Assembly (NCBI GenBank): GCA_016931625.1
Contig: JAFGEK010000144.1
Coordinates: 1-32,735, forward strand
Source: Deltaproteobacteria bacterium
GTDB lineage: Bacteria; Myxococcota; XYA12-FULL-58-9; JAFGEK01
Length of the DNA: 32,735 bases
Reading direction: 5' to 3'
A program made the translations under genes and the position numbers. The notes beneath the pieces are model-generated. The model had not been told where the DNA came from. It made no database searches and worked only from the letters and a program-made list of their open reading frames with translations. Of this stretch, positions 16,860-25,148 are shown one piece after another; the stretch's first letter is position 1, and each line of letters begins with the position of its first letter.

Positions 16860-17464
16860 GCAAATTTGGTGAAATAACCTAAGCTTGCTACACGCGCCTT
16901 GATAGCTTCGACGTTCTCTAATAATTCAGTAGTAGAATCCCAACGCCCAGTGATAAATTGCTGGCGCATACCCTCAGGCATTTCAAGATTAAAGCTTTTA
17001 TCGCTAATTGACACTAGGCGTTGTTCGAGATCAACTTTAACTTGTGCCTCTGGTGTTGCAGCAATTACATTCATGAGTGTTTGAATATCTTCATGACTGA
17101 GACAGCAGCAAGGTATCCCAATAGCCACACAGTTACCTAGAAAGATTTCGGCAAAGTTTTCACCCACAATAGCGCGAATACCCCAACGCATAATCGCTTG
17201 CGGTGCATGTTCGCGTGATGAACCACAACCAAAGTTTTTATTTACTACTAATATTTCGGCGCCTTGATTTTGTGGTTCATCAAAGGGGTGCACTTTGCCT
17301 ACGGCTTTAAGTGAGGCGCGATCATCTTCAAAAACATGCTCACCTAAGCCGTCAAACACTACTGTACGTAAATAACGAGCAGGGATAATGCGATCAGTAT
17401 CAATATCATTGCCAGCAACTACTACCGAGCGGCCACTGATGGCGATGCGTTTTGTGTCTTGCAT
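16856..17464 (-). CDS. leuD: 3-isopropylmalate dehydratase small subunit
   Basis: A 202-residue LeuD, the swivel domain that pairs with LeuC to isomerise 2- to 3-isopropylmalate in leucine synthesis. Motifs include the early GNDIDTDRIIPARYL stretch and NFGCGSSREHAPQAI, the substrate-binding loop of the aconitase swivel domain. Length is normal. The start has AAGGAG 7 bases upstream. It lies 41 bases after leuC in the marR–leuC–leuD operon. The stop codon is provided by a copy of the dispersed 15-base motif, so that element abuts the very end of the gene. Confidence 0.96.
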   Translation of the reverse strand: MQDTKRIAISGRSVVVAGNDIDTDRIIPARYLRTVVFDGLGEHVFEDDRASLKAVGKVHPFDEPQNQGAEILVVNKNFGCGSSREHAPQAIMRWGIRAIVGENFAEIFLGNCVAIGIPCCCLSHEDIQTLMNVIAATPEAQVKVDLEQRLVSISDKSFNLEMPEGMRQQFITGRWDSTTELLENVEAIKARVASLGYFTKFA

Positions 17465-17505
17465 TTTTATACTCCTTAATAAAGCAGTAATTGGCTTTTT
17501 AGTTT

Positions 17506-18921
17506 TTAGTTAATCCCAAATACCTCGCGGGCGTCAGCGATTTTTCCAGCGATTGCTGATGCGGCCACCATAACTGGGCTCATAAGCAAAGTGCGGCCAG
17601 TTGGTGAGCCTTGACGACCTTTGAAGTTACGGTTTGACGATGAAGCACATAATTCGCGACCCACAAGTTTATCAGGGTTCATCGCCAAGCACATTGAGCA
17701 ACCCGCCTCGCGAAAGGCAAAACCAGCATTGGTGAATATCTTATCCCAACCACGTGCTATCATTTCGCGGGCAACGGCGACTGAACCTGGTACGACTAAA
17801 GCCCGTACATGCGGTTGCACTTTATAGTTATCTTTTTTAAGATATTTAACTACTTCGGCAAAATCGCTTAAGCGACCATTGGTGCAAGAACCAATAAACG
17901 CGACATCGATTTTAGTGCCGAGAAGCGGTTGCCCTGGGTTAACTCCCATATATTCATAAGCTTCTTTAGCAGCATCACGATCAGCTTCTGCAAGTTGTTC
18001 AGTATAAGGTATGGTATCGGTAACGCTAATAGATTGCGCGGGGTTGGTGCCCCAAGTTACAACCGGTGGGATATCTTCGCCTTGATAAACCACGCGATCA
18101 TCGTAAACCGCGTCAGCATCACTCTTAATGCTTTCCCAATACTCAACGGCACGTGACCAATTATCATATTTGGGTGCATACTCACGACCATGTAAATAAT
18201 CGTAGGTGGTTTGATCTGGATTTACATAACCACAACGCGCGCCGCCTTCAATGGCCATGTTGCAAACAGTCATGCGCTCTTCCATGGTAAAATTATCAAA
18301 GAGCGTGCCACCAAATTCGTAAGCATAGCCAACGCCACCATTAACCCCAAGTTTACCAATGATGTAGAGCACAACATCTTTGGCATAGACACCTGGGCAG
18401 AGTTTGCCATTAACTTCAATGCGGCGTACTTTAAGTTTGCCCATGGCCATAGTTTGAGTGGCGAGCACATCGCGAATTTGCGAAGTACCAATACCAAATG
18501 CTAAAGCACCAAAAGCACCGTGTGTTGCAGTGTGTGAATCACCGCAACAAATGGTCATACCAGGTTGAGTTAAACCACGCTCTGGACCAACAACATGAAC
18601 AATACCGTTCTCATTAGCTGCTGGTGAGAAAAAGCGAATGCCAAAATCTTTTACGCTTTTCTCTAAACTTTTCATCATTTCTTCGGCCATCGCATCTTTG
18701 TACGGACGCGCTGAATCAGCAGTCGGAATAATATGATCTACCGTGGCAAAAGTACGTTCAGGATACATTACTTTTAAGCGTCTTTCGCGAAGCATGGCAA
18801 AGGCTTGTGGCGAAGTTACTTCGTGTAACAAATGCAAACCCATAAGCAATTGGTATTGCCCTGACGACAATTGACGTACCACGTGCTGGTCAAATACTTT
18901 CTCATAGAGTGTTTTACCCAT
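17506..18921 (-). CDS. leuC: 3-isopropylmalate dehydratase large subunit
   Basis: A 471-residue LeuC, an aconitase-family [4Fe-4S] enzyme. Cluster ligands are visible as GSCTNGR and the [12 protein letters not shown] pair. Substrate-site motifs include [24 protein letters not shown]. The catalytic domain is complete and of the usual length for the 466-475 residue group. Its ribosome site (AAGGAG) is formed by the last codons and stop of the upstream marR-type gene, 5 bases away, which means shared transcription and probable coupling. leuA and leuB are absent from the window. Confidence 0.97.
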   Translation of the reverse strand: MGKTLYEKVFDQHVVRQLSSGQYQLLMGLHLLHEVTSPQAFAMLRERRLKVMYPERTFATVDHIIPTADSARPYKDAMAEEMMKSLEKSVKDFGIRFFSPAANENGIVHVVGPERGLTQPGMTICCGDSHTATHGAFGALAFGIGTSQIRDVLATQTMAMGKLKVRRIEVNGKLCPGVYAKDVVLYIIGKLGVNGGVGYAYEFGGTLFDNFTMEERMTVCNMAIEGGARCGYVNPDQTTYDYLHGREYAPKYDNWSRAVEYWESIKSDADAVYDDRVVYQGEDIPPVVTWGTNPAQSISVTDTIPYTEQLAEADRDAAKEAYEYMGVNPGQPLLGTKIDVAFIGSCTNGRLSDFAEVVKYLKKDNYKVQPHVRALVVPGSVAVAREMIARGWDKIFTNAGFAFREAGCSMCLAMNPDKLVGRELCASSSNRNFKGRQGSPTGRTLLMSPVMVAASAIAGKIADAREVFGIN

Positions 18922-18926
18922 TGGTA

Positions 18927-19397
18927 TTACTCCTTGTCTAATGCGGCATAATCCTCGATGCGTGAGGCAACGAGGTTGCCAAAATTTGTAAAAGTTTTGA
19001 GTTGCTTGCGATTAAGAGGTGCCCAAATCGCATCGATTGCTTGCTGGCGTTCGCTGCGAATAAGCTCCATGGTTTTTTTACCCTTAGTCGTGAGCAGATA
19101 ATCACGTTGGCGGGCATCAGCGGTAGATAGTGAAACGCTAATCAATTTTTTGTTTTGTAATTGCCGTAATATTTTTGAGACTGCAGCAGGGCTACTTGAG
19201 CGAGTTTTGGCAAACATGCTTGGGACAAAATGCTCGCTAGATATTTGTTCAAGTACTTGCCATTGCTGTTCGCTAAGTTGCACAGCTTGCGCTAATTGTT
19301 CACGCCGCTCTGTAAAAGCGGTAACCAAACGTTGCAAGCAGCTGACTGCGGCATAAAGCTCGTCGGTTGATGTTAATGTGGTGTTATTGTGAACCAT
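18927..19397 (-). CDS. MarR-family transcriptional regulator
   Basis: A 156-residue winged-helix regulator. The middle holds the MarR helix-turn-helix and wing: [20 protein letters not shown] (recognition helix) and [20 protein letters not shown] (wing, with the family's D-x-R). Flanking helices would form the dimer interface. It is the first gene of the unit marR–leuC–leuD. A candidate operator overlaps its promoter, so autoregulation that also controls leuCD is likely; this is an inference. The ligand is unknown; a leucine-pathway intermediate is one guess. Confidence 0.9.
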   Translation of the reverse strand: MVHNNTTLTSTDELYAAVSCLQRLVTAFTERREQLAQAVQLSEQQWQVLEQISSEHFVPSMFAKTRSSSPAAVSKILRQLQNKKLISVSLSTADARQRDYLLTTKGKKTMELIRSERQQAIDAIWAPLNRKQLKTFTNFGNLVASRIEDYAALDKE

Positions 19398-19404
19398 GAG
19401 AAAT

Positions 19405-19433
19405 AGTTAACCATAGTTAATAATTGATGTCAA
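19405..19433 (-). promoter_or_regulatory. Promoter and candidate MarR operator
   Basis: On the minus strand a perfect -35 hexamer TTGACA (19428-19433) is followed, 17 bases on, by a weak -10 (TTAACT, 19405-19410), which would place the transcript start almost at the marR ATG. The spacer and -10 are covered by the inverted repeat TTAAC-CATA-GTTAA (19407-19420), a fitting position for a repressor. The -10 match is poor, so the promoter is tentative. Confidence 0.45.
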
Positions 19434-19666
19434 GAAAATAAAATCGGGTTGTAAATAAATGAAATATATTTTGTCATTGACAGATGATCTCCAGCATGAT
19501 CACACTGGATTCACTTTGCATTTAAGCAACTATCAACAATAATTGAACAAGTAAAAACATTGACGCTTGATTGTTACTAGTGAGCATTGCTTGCTTTCTG
19601 GTTTAGCGCTAGGTACATTTTGAGCAATTGTCACGCAGGCAATTGTCGGTTTCATTGCGTATAGCT

Positions 19667-19684
19667 AAATGACCAAGGTCATTT
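19667..19684. promoter_or_regulatory. Perfect 18-bp palindrome upstream of the ATPase gene
   Basis: AAATGACCAAGGTCATTT is an 8+2+8 perfect inverted repeat, 27 bases before the first ATG of the ATPase frame and 45 before the second. A separate direct repeat, GCAATTGTC, occurs twice about 17 bases apart just upstream (around 19624-19650). The symmetric TGACC...GGTCA core looks like a dimeric regulator site. No cognate regulator is identified. Apart from these sites and the marR promoter, the 19398-19710 gap shows no gene. Confidence 0.5.
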
Positions 19685-19728
19685 GAGTCTAGCCTGTTAA
19701 AACGATACCTATGGGAGATACGTTAAGT

Positions 19729-20925
19729 ATGGCCAACTATATAAATGAAATTCATGTCGTCAACTGCTGGGCATTCAAAAATAAACGGTTTAAATTTGAT
19801 GGCAAACGACATCTTATTTTTCTTGGACCTAATGGCAGCGGTAAAACTTCAATTTTAGATGGGTTAGCATCAGAATTAGTCACAGACGGTCCAAGTCATC
19901 ATTGGATAGTTAGCTTAATAAAGGCTAATAAGGCGGTAGAGGAGATAGGGAAAAATAACCGACGTGATCTTGCTCTCGTAACCACTCGCGAACGAGAGCT
20001 AAATAACCAAAAAGAACTTGCAGAAAAAAACTCTGTTGTTGTTCCATATTTTAATGAATCACCTCCATTAGCAAAAACACGGTATTTATTGCCTACATTT
20101 CATTTTAAAGCTGCTCGAATTTTTAATGGTAATCCAGTTGCTGGACCTATGTTGAATTCTGGGGTTATGTCGCCGATGGGGGAATCAAACTCCTTTGTAC
20201 AATATCTGGTTAATCGGCGTAGTGAACAAGCATATGCCCGCGAAGAAGGTAACAACGAAGCAGCGGATAATATAGCTAAGTGGTTTTCTATATTAGAGCA
20301 ACAAATCAGCAATTTGGCTGGAGAGCCATTGACTGTAAAGTTTAATCGAAAATCCAACTTTGCTTTTAGTCTAGTGCATGCCGATGGCCGTGAAAGCCCC
20401 TTTGAGTCATTACCCGCAGGTTATGGTAATGTATTAGAAATATTTTCAAAAGTATTGATGCATTTTGATAAAGCAGGGGTTGCTATTGATGACCCTAATA
20501 CTGCCTGTATTTTGCTTCTTGATGAGCCAGAGGTACACCTTCATCCGCGTCTTCAATTATCTGTACTTCCAGCCTTAGCGAAATTAATTCCTGGTGCACA
20601 AATAATTGCTGCTACACATTCACCGATGGTTGCAGCCAGCTTAGAAGATGCCATAGTATATAATCTTGAAACAGGCTTGCCCGTAAAGACTTATGGACTT
20701 GACCCAAATGCCGCTCTTTTAAAAATATTTGATGCCGAGCTACAACCAAAAGATGTACGTGAATTAATTCAAAAGGTTGCCGACAAAATTGATGAAAATC
20801 CTGATTCTGCACAGCAATCACTTCAAGAATTAGAACAAATTCTTGGCAGCGATCATGAAGAAATTGTGCGTTTTACTACCTTATTATCACTACTAAATAT
20901 CAAAGACGATGATACCAATCAATAA
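19729..20925 (+). CDS. AAA/ABC-type ATPase (AAA_21-like), OLD/PtuA-like class
   Basis: A 398-residue soluble ATPase from the chosen start (open frame from the ATG at 19711). Walker A is GPNGSGKT (33-40). A middle insertion of about 200 residues follows, then the Walker B region ILLLDEPEVHLHP (about 262) and the switch AATHSP (about 295), the pattern of SMC-like, AAA_21/RecF-type proteins. The C terminus is helical and acidic. GGGAG sits 11 bases before the second ATG, my preferred start. Proteins of this class often work with a nuclease or toxin encoded next to them, for example in Septu or retron modules. Here the next full gene is a dehydrogenase. Function is unknown; genome defence is one possibility, not shown. 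Confidence 0.8.
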   Translation: MANYINEIHVVNCWAFKNKRFKFDGKRHLIFLGPNGSGKTSILDGLASELVTDGPSHHWIVSLIKANKAVEEIGKNNRRDLALVTTRERELNNQKELAEKNSVVVPYFNESPPLAKTRYLLPTFHFKAARIFNGNPVAGPMLNSGVMSPMGESNSFVQYLVNRRSEQAYAREEGNNEAADNIAKWFSILEQQISNLAGEPLTVKFNRKSNFAFSLVHADGRESPFESLPAGYGNVLEIFSKVLMHFDKAGVAIDDPNTACILLLDEPEVHLHPRLQLSVLPALAKLIPGAQIIAATHSPMVAASLEDAIVYNLETGLPVKTYGLDPNAALLKIFDAELQPKDVRELIQKVADKIDENPDSAQQSLQELEQILGSDHEEIVRFTTLLSLLNIKDDDTNQ

Positions 20926-20968
20926 ACGCATTAATGTACCAAAAGAATTGACTGAAGCTATGTCATGA
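20909..20968 (+). pseudogene. 19-codon ORF overlapping the ATPase end, possible partner-gene remnant
   Basis: ATG at 20909 lies inside the last codons of the ATPase gene and the frame runs MIPINKRINVPKELTEAMS-stop. Its stop overlaps the start of the next gene. The opening residues recall the N termini of small HNH-type proteins that follow ATPase genes of this class (MxPIxK pattern). It may be what is left of a deleted partner, or a coupling leader for the dehydrogenase. The evidence is only position and a short resemblance. Confidence 0.2.
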
Positions 20969-21891
20969 ACATTCTTATTTATCTCAAGAGCGAAATTAGT
21001 TCCTTTCAAGTTAATGACACACAGTTTGCTAATTTAGTTGCTCGTTTGTCGCAACATAATTTTGTGCGTGTGACGAGCAAAGAAGAGTTTAAGCAAAAGT
21101 TACCTGAAACTGATGCAGCCGTAGTGTGGAGTTTTCCTGCTCATTGGTATGCTTTAGCACCAAAACTTAAACATGTTTTTACCCCGGCTGCTGGTCATGA
21201 TTGGATTGCACCTGATCCTCAAGGGCAGGTGAGCATTCATTTTGGTAAGTTTCACGGTAAAATAATGGCTGAAAGCCTTTTAGCGATGATGCTATTTATG
21301 AATCGACAGCTTGGGGTGGCTATTAAGCAACAACGCGATCATGTTTGGGCTGCAAAAAATTTTGAGAGTTGTCGGCGCATAGTCGGGCAAACAGCACTCA
21401 TTATTGGTTATGGCGCCATTGGGCAGCATATAGCTAGGCTTTTATCGGCAATAGGTATGACGGTTTATGGATTACGTCGAACCAAAATAGATAATACCTC
21501 TTATGTAAAAAGACTTTTTACGGGTAATGAACTTCATGAGGCTTTGACTTTTGCAGATCACGTGGTTTGTATTTTACCTGGTGATACGACTACTGATAAT
21601 TTTCTTGATGCCGCTGCTTTTGCAAAAATGAAACCCGGCGCTATTGTTTATAATCTTGGTCGCGGTAATACTATTGATCATAATGTGCTAGTTGCTGCGC
21701 TTAATTCAGGTGCGATTGCAGGCGCATTTCTTGATGTGTTGCCCAAAGAGCCACTGCCGCCCACTTCGTCTTTGTGGGATACACCCAAACTTTATTTTTC
21801 CCCGCACGCTGCTGCGGTATATGCAGAGTATTTAGATTTATATTTTAAAGAACTTGCTGAATTAATTAATAAGTTGGGAACGAGCGTTTAA
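20965..21891 (+). CDS. D-isomer-specific 2-hydroxyacid dehydrogenase
   Basis: A 308-residue NAD(P)-dependent oxidoreductase. The Rossmann loop is GYGAIGQ (about 148-154). The catalytic triad is intact: Arg233 (NLGRGNTID), Glu262 (LPKEPLP) and His281 (SPHAAAV). The residue following the NAD-binding strand is in YGLRRTK; two arginines there would suit NADP, an inference. The N-terminal substrate domain is shorter than in SerA and there is no ACT domain, so it belongs with the short glyoxylate/hydroxypyruvate or 2-ketoacid reductase types. Substrate is not determined. It starts 39 bases after the ATPase stop with a weak ribosome site. Confidence 0.88.
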   Translation: MNILIYLKSEISSFQVNDTQFANLVARLSQHNFVRVTSKEEFKQKLPETDAAVVWSFPAHWYALAPKLKHVFTPAAGHDWIAPDPQGQVSIHFGKFHGKIMAESLLAMMLFMNRQLGVAIKQQRDHVWAAKNFESCRRIVGQTALIIGYGAIGQHIARLLSAIGMTVYGLRRTKIDNTSYVKRLFTGNELHEALTFADHVVCILPGDTTTDNFLDAAAFAKMKPGAIVYNLGRGNTIDHNVLVAALNSGAIAGAFLDVLPKEPLPPTSSLWDTPKLYFSPHAAAVYAEYLDLYFKELAELINKLGTSV

Positions 21892-21896
21892 TACTA

Positions 21897-22325
21897 TTAT
21901 TTTTTACATTCACCTATACGTTTACCACTCATAGTATACTTCATTTGCATGTCGGGTTGACCGCCACCTGAAATTTGAAAATCCATTGAACCATTATACA
22001 CGTTGTACTTGTAGATGATTTTGCCAGCGCCAGTCATAACCATGCCCTTGTCATCATTACATTTAATAGACCAGGAGACGGAGTCCTTTTTAATTTTAAT
22101 TTTACTAACTTTACATTTCTGATCGGGTTGTTGCGTGTTAGGTACAAGGTCTTTTTTAGTAATACAGCTAGTGGTGGTCATAGGTGGCATGGCCATGGGC
22201 ATGCCGATCATCTCCATTTTTATGGTGGTTTCCCACTGACCTTCTTGAACATTGATTGCTTTTGCGGCGAAGGTTGCAAATGGAAGGCTAAAAATAATAG
22301 CAACAGCAAGTGAGATAATACGCAT
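21897..22325 (-). CDS. DUF3617 exported protein
   Basis: A 142-residue protein with a clean signal peptide (cleavage near TFA-AK). It then shows the DUF3617 pattern: EGQWETTIKMEM at the mature start, TTTSCITKKD, a second cysteine in DQKCKV, SWSIKC, and a glycine-rich beta-strand region ending in GKRIGECKK. A Met/Pro-rich stretch (MIGMPMAMPPM) is present. The protein is probably periplasmic with disulfides; the biochemical role of the family is unknown. GGAG lies about 9 bases before the ATG. It is convergent with the dehydrogenase (5 bases apart). Confidence 0.82.
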   Translation of the reverse strand: MRIISLAVAIIFSLPFATFAAKAINVQEGQWETTIKMEMIGMPMAMPPMTTTSCITKKDLVPNTQQPDQKCKVSKIKIKKDSVSWSIKCNDDKGMVMTGAGKIIYKYNVYNGSMDFQISGGGQPDMQMKYTMSGKRIGECKK

Positions 22326-22628
22326 GTTTGAATCTCCGCAGTTTTAAAACAGTTTTAACAGTTCTTCTAGCTTCTTAATAATTGATTTTACTATGAGCAT
22401 AAAGAGTATTTAGTCGTTTATCATCTAAAGTCCACAAGCGTGCATGTGAAAGAATAGCTTAAGGGGTGGTTTCAAGTCATAAATGCAGCAGTATGCCATC
22501 GGTAAGAATTAGTTATAAACAGATGATTAAACCATGGTATTTGTTGTTTAATATAAATCGGACATTAATTGACCAATAAAATCAGCCATTATTGCCTTAT
22601 TTGTTGGAGTGGGTTGGATTTTTGGTTT
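22326..22628. other. Gap without a recognised gene
   Basis: About 300 bases between the DUF3617 start and the end of the antitoxin-like gene. I see the DUF3617 ribosome site, a short direct repeat (CAGTTTTAA twice around 22337-22358), and a 13-codon ATG frame on the minus strand (about 22550-22592) just after the antitoxin-like gene that does not resemble a toxin. Nothing else is supported. Confidence 0.5.
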
Positions 22629-22874
22629 TTAACGATGACTCCACATAGGTTGGTCGATAGCTTGATCGTTAAATTCAGTAAAGTCATTAACCGCGCGTGC
22701 ATTACCAAGCAAAGAAGAAATGACATCGACAAAATCTTTTCGTCTAACATTGATGCGCGGGGTAACTGGACGCAAGGTGATCTCAACAGCGCCTTGAAGG
22801 TCATTTATCGACTCGTCGAGCACTATGGTGCGGGAGTTGGTGAGTCGGCCGTTGATGATGATTGCTTTTTGCAT
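22629..22874 (-). CDS. Antitoxin-like small protein (orphan)
   Basis: An 81-residue protein. The opening NGRLTNSRTIVLDESINDLQGAVEI, a beta-rich start with VLDE, a following L-x-G-x-VEI segment and a basic -RPV- turn, matches the pattern of small DNA-binding-type antitoxins that precede PIN-domain toxins in cyanobacteria and other groups. The end (NDQAIDQPMWSHR) also echoes their W-containing C terminus. AGAGG lies 7 bases before the ATG. No PIN toxin follows downstream on the same strand, so it is an orphan or a relic. A longer overlapping plus-strand frame (22569-22889) lacks a ribosome site and any family signal. The family call is from pattern memory. Confidence 0.6.
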   Translation of the reverse strand: MQKAIIINGRLTNSRTIVLDESINDLQGAVEITLRPVTPRINVRRKDFVDVISSLLGNARAVNDFTEFNDQAIDQPMWSHR

Positions 22875-22894
22875 CTTTTTCCTCTTTGAGCCTT

Positions 22895-22937
22895 TTAAAG
22901 TAGGTTGCTGAAAACAAATTTAAGCAACCAACTTTAA
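22895..22937. promoter_or_regulatory. Large imperfect inverted repeat upstream of the antitoxin-like gene
   Basis: Arms 22895-22909 (TTAAAGTAGGTTGCT) and 22923-22937 (AGCAACCAACTTTAA) are complementary over 15 positions with one mismatch, with a 13-base loop. It begins 21 bases before the antitoxin-like ATG, a normal place for an antitoxin autorepression site. Alternatives are a hairpin in the mRNA leader or the end of a small mobile repeat. Confidence 0.55.
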
Positions 22938-23348
22938 TCGAATTCGAAGAGGGTACTCGCTATAAGAGTTTAGCGCAAAGGGATAAGTTGTGAATTTGTC
23001 TGTTATTATACACAAGTTATTCACAGGTCAAAATTGCTAGCCAAAGTCAAAAAATGCAAAAAAATCTCCAAATATTTGAGGTTCAAATAGTACTTTTATT
23101 TAATGCCTACATGTGGATAACTATTAAGTAACAAAAAGAGTAAGATCATTGTTACGATCGTATTATAATAAAAAAGGTTTATAGAAGTATTATTGCGTTT
23201 GGGTTTTTTAGGTGGGTTATGACATGGTTGCGACCAGCGAAATGAGATTTTTACACCTTGTTTTTGCAGAATCCTTGACCTTCTTCTTTCGGTTAGCTTC
23301 AATTGTATAAATGACTATTTTGTCATTGCTCATAATTACGAGGAAAAT
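22938..23348. other. Candidate DnaA-box cluster or replication origin region
   Basis: A gene-free, AT-rich stretch of about 410 bases. Three exact matches to the DnaA-box pattern TTATNCACA occur: TTATACACA (23006-23014) and TTATTCACA (23017-23025), same orientation and 11 bp apart (one helical turn), and TGTGGATAA (23112-23120) in the opposite orientation. A partial match, TGTGAATTT, lies at 22989-22997. Between the pairs lies an A/T-dominated tract (about 23041-23100) suited to unwinding. GATC occurs at about 23142 and 23156. dnaA, dnaN, gidA and parAB are not in the window, so the origin role is a hypothesis; a DnaA-regulated promoter is the alternative. Confidence 0.45.
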
Positions 23349-24992
23349 ATGAGTTTGATTGTTGCTGTTGACGTATTTAAAGCAGGTGAAACGTTGCAGC
23401 ATTATGAATTTTCAAGCGATCACCAACGGTTAGTGCGTATTGGCAAATTACCCTCAGCACAAGTCCGCCTTGATGAACCAGCAGCTTCGCGAGTCCATGC
23501 CATCATCGAGGTTTCACATGCGCAGGCAATGTTGGTTGACATGGGTGCTGACAGTGGCACGTTGGTTAATGGCAAACGGGCTAGTAAAGTTAAATTATCT
23601 CATGGTGATAAAATTGTAATTGGCGCTACCGAATTAATTGTTAGCATAGGAACCAACAGTGCAGATAATGCCGCCAAAATTGTGACTAATAACCCAATTT
23701 CATCGGGTATGTCAGTATCTCAAGCATCTGTACCTGAGCATTCGCAAGCATCAACAAACAACAATTCTGGGCAAGGCAGTAATTTAAGTGCTGCAGTATA
23801 TCGGGAACCATCAAAAGTACCTACAAATATGAATAATTTTAGCCAGCGCTTAATAGCAAAAATGCGCGCTCTTGATGCAAACATGTTAGCGGAAGTAGAA
23901 CTTTATATTGATTGGATTGCCTATCGTCAGCAAGGAGCTAGACAAAATTATTCGGCTACCTCAGTTGCCCTCCCTATAGCTACTGCAAAAGTAGCGCAAA
24001 TACCAGCACAAGCTTCTTTTATTTCCCAGGCGCAAGCTGTAAGAACGGCACCTTATGCTAATGTTAGCCAGCCAGTAATGATTCCGACTTCGGCAATGGC
24101 GGTGACTGCTGTAGCGTCAAAAGCTGATGCAGAAACAGTTCAAGTTCAACAACCCGCAGCAAGCAATTTTCCGCCTAATCGAAAACCACCACGCGATACT
24201 TTATCATATGTTAAACAAATGCGTCGCAGTCGTCGGTGGCAACAAATTATCATTGGTGGAGTATTGGTTGTTGTTGCCATAATCATGTTGATTACGTTGT
24301 TTAAGCCTTCTAAAATTAATCTTAACTTACCTGATGCTGCAACAACACCTGCAACAACACCTACAAAAACAACCAGCACCAGCGGTGAAAGTGGGTCTGC
24401 TGCAACTACTACTGATACTGCTGTTGATGGTGAATCAACAGCAGAGGCAACAACTCCTTTAGATGCTTCTAAGCCGCCTTCTGTTGCCACTGTTGATACA
24501 AATGCAAACTCAATAGTACCAAATGCACAAATCGTTATTTACCGTATACCTGATGATCAATCCTTAAGTGAGATAGCGAATAATTTATGGCCAAATTCTT
24601 CCAATGCCTTTCTGTTGCAAAAAGAGAATCCGATCATTACTAGCATTGATGTAAAAATTGCTAGAGGCACAGTGATTCGTATCCCTAAAATCGTAATTTA
24701 TAAGGTTCAAACTGGTGATACGTTAGCTAGTATTGCTGAAAAGTATTTTGGTAGTGCTAATGAATATAAAACTATTCAAAACGCTAACAAACTTATTTTA
24801 CCAAATCCAGAAAGTTTAATAGTTGGCACTAGTTTAATCATTCCTTTGGTTAACCAAGACTTGGAAAAACGCTTTACTTTATCATTAAGTAACGTAAAAG
24901 AGGAGACAAAAAATAATAAGACTGTCGCTCCTGTGGCAACAGAATCTATTAAAAATGAGCCTGCTGAAACAGCGACACCGAAACAGCCTTAG
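23349..24992 (+). CDS. FHA–TM–LysM transenvelope protein
   Basis: A 547-residue protein. An N-terminal FHA phosphopeptide-binding domain (about 10-101) has IGKLPSAQV, ASRVHAIIE and the NGKR loop. A variable Ala/Gln/Ser-rich linker follows, then one transmembrane helix (about 299-317, after a basic KQMRRSRRWQQ), a Thr/Ala/Pro-rich stretch, and two LysM-like modules (about 393-443, degenerate; about 447-498, with VQTGDTLASIAEKYFG and NPESLIVG). FHA would be cytosolic and LysM periplasmic, binding peptidoglycan, so the protein may link Ser/Thr-kinase signalling to the wall. GAGG lies 5 bases before the ATG. The upstream gap holds DnaA-box matches. The function is inferred only from architecture. 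Confidence 0.85.
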   Translation: MSLIVAVDVFKAGETLQHYEFSSDHQRLVRIGKLPSAQVRLDEPAASRVHAIIEVSHAQAMLVDMGADSGTLVNGKRASKVKLSHGDKIVIGATELIVSIGTNSADNAAKIVTNNPISSGMSVSQASVPEHSQASTNNNSGQGSNLSAAVYREPSKVPTNMNNFSQRLIAKMRALDANMLAEVELYIDWIAYRQQGARQNYSATSVALPIATAKVAQIPAQASFISQAQAVRTAPYANVSQPVMIPTSAMAVTAVASKADAETVQVQQPAASNFPPNRKPPRDTLSYVKQMRRSRRWQQIIIGGVLVVVAIIMLITLFKPSKINLNLPDAATTPATTPTKTTSTSGESGSAATTTDTAVDGESTAEATTPLDASKPPSVATVDTNANSIVPNAQIVIYRIPDDQSLSEIANNLWPNSSNAFLLQKENPIITSIDVKIARGTVIRIPKIVIYKVQTGDTLASIAEKYFGSANEYKTIQNANKLILPNPESLIVGTSLIIPLVNQDLEKRFTLSLSNVKEETKNNKTVAPVATESIKNEPAETATPKQP

Positions 24993-25026
24993 TGTCGGTA
25001 AAATCTTGTCAGTGCTGATTACACAT

Positions 25027-25041
25027 TTAGGGACACCCCCT
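25027..25041 (+). repeat. Dispersed 15-base motif, copy 4
   Basis: TTAGGGACACCCCCT, followed by AGAG, 35 bases after the stop of the FHA–LysM gene and about 175 before the GYF protein start. The arms are TAGGG/CCCTA. It is in the same orientation as the flanking genes. Confidence 0.75.
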
Positions 25042-25148
25042 AGAGTGAAAATGGTTTTTTAAAAATCGAGAAAGTTTAAAATTTACCTTCGGTTATAAAG
25101 ATCTTTGAAAGTATATTTGCGAATGCATAAAGGCTTGCAAAATATGAA

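Noticed and set aside
22569-22889. 106-residue plus-strand ORF opposite the antitoxin-like gene
   Set aside because: It has no ribosome site and no family signal, and it overlaps a minus-strand frame that has both.
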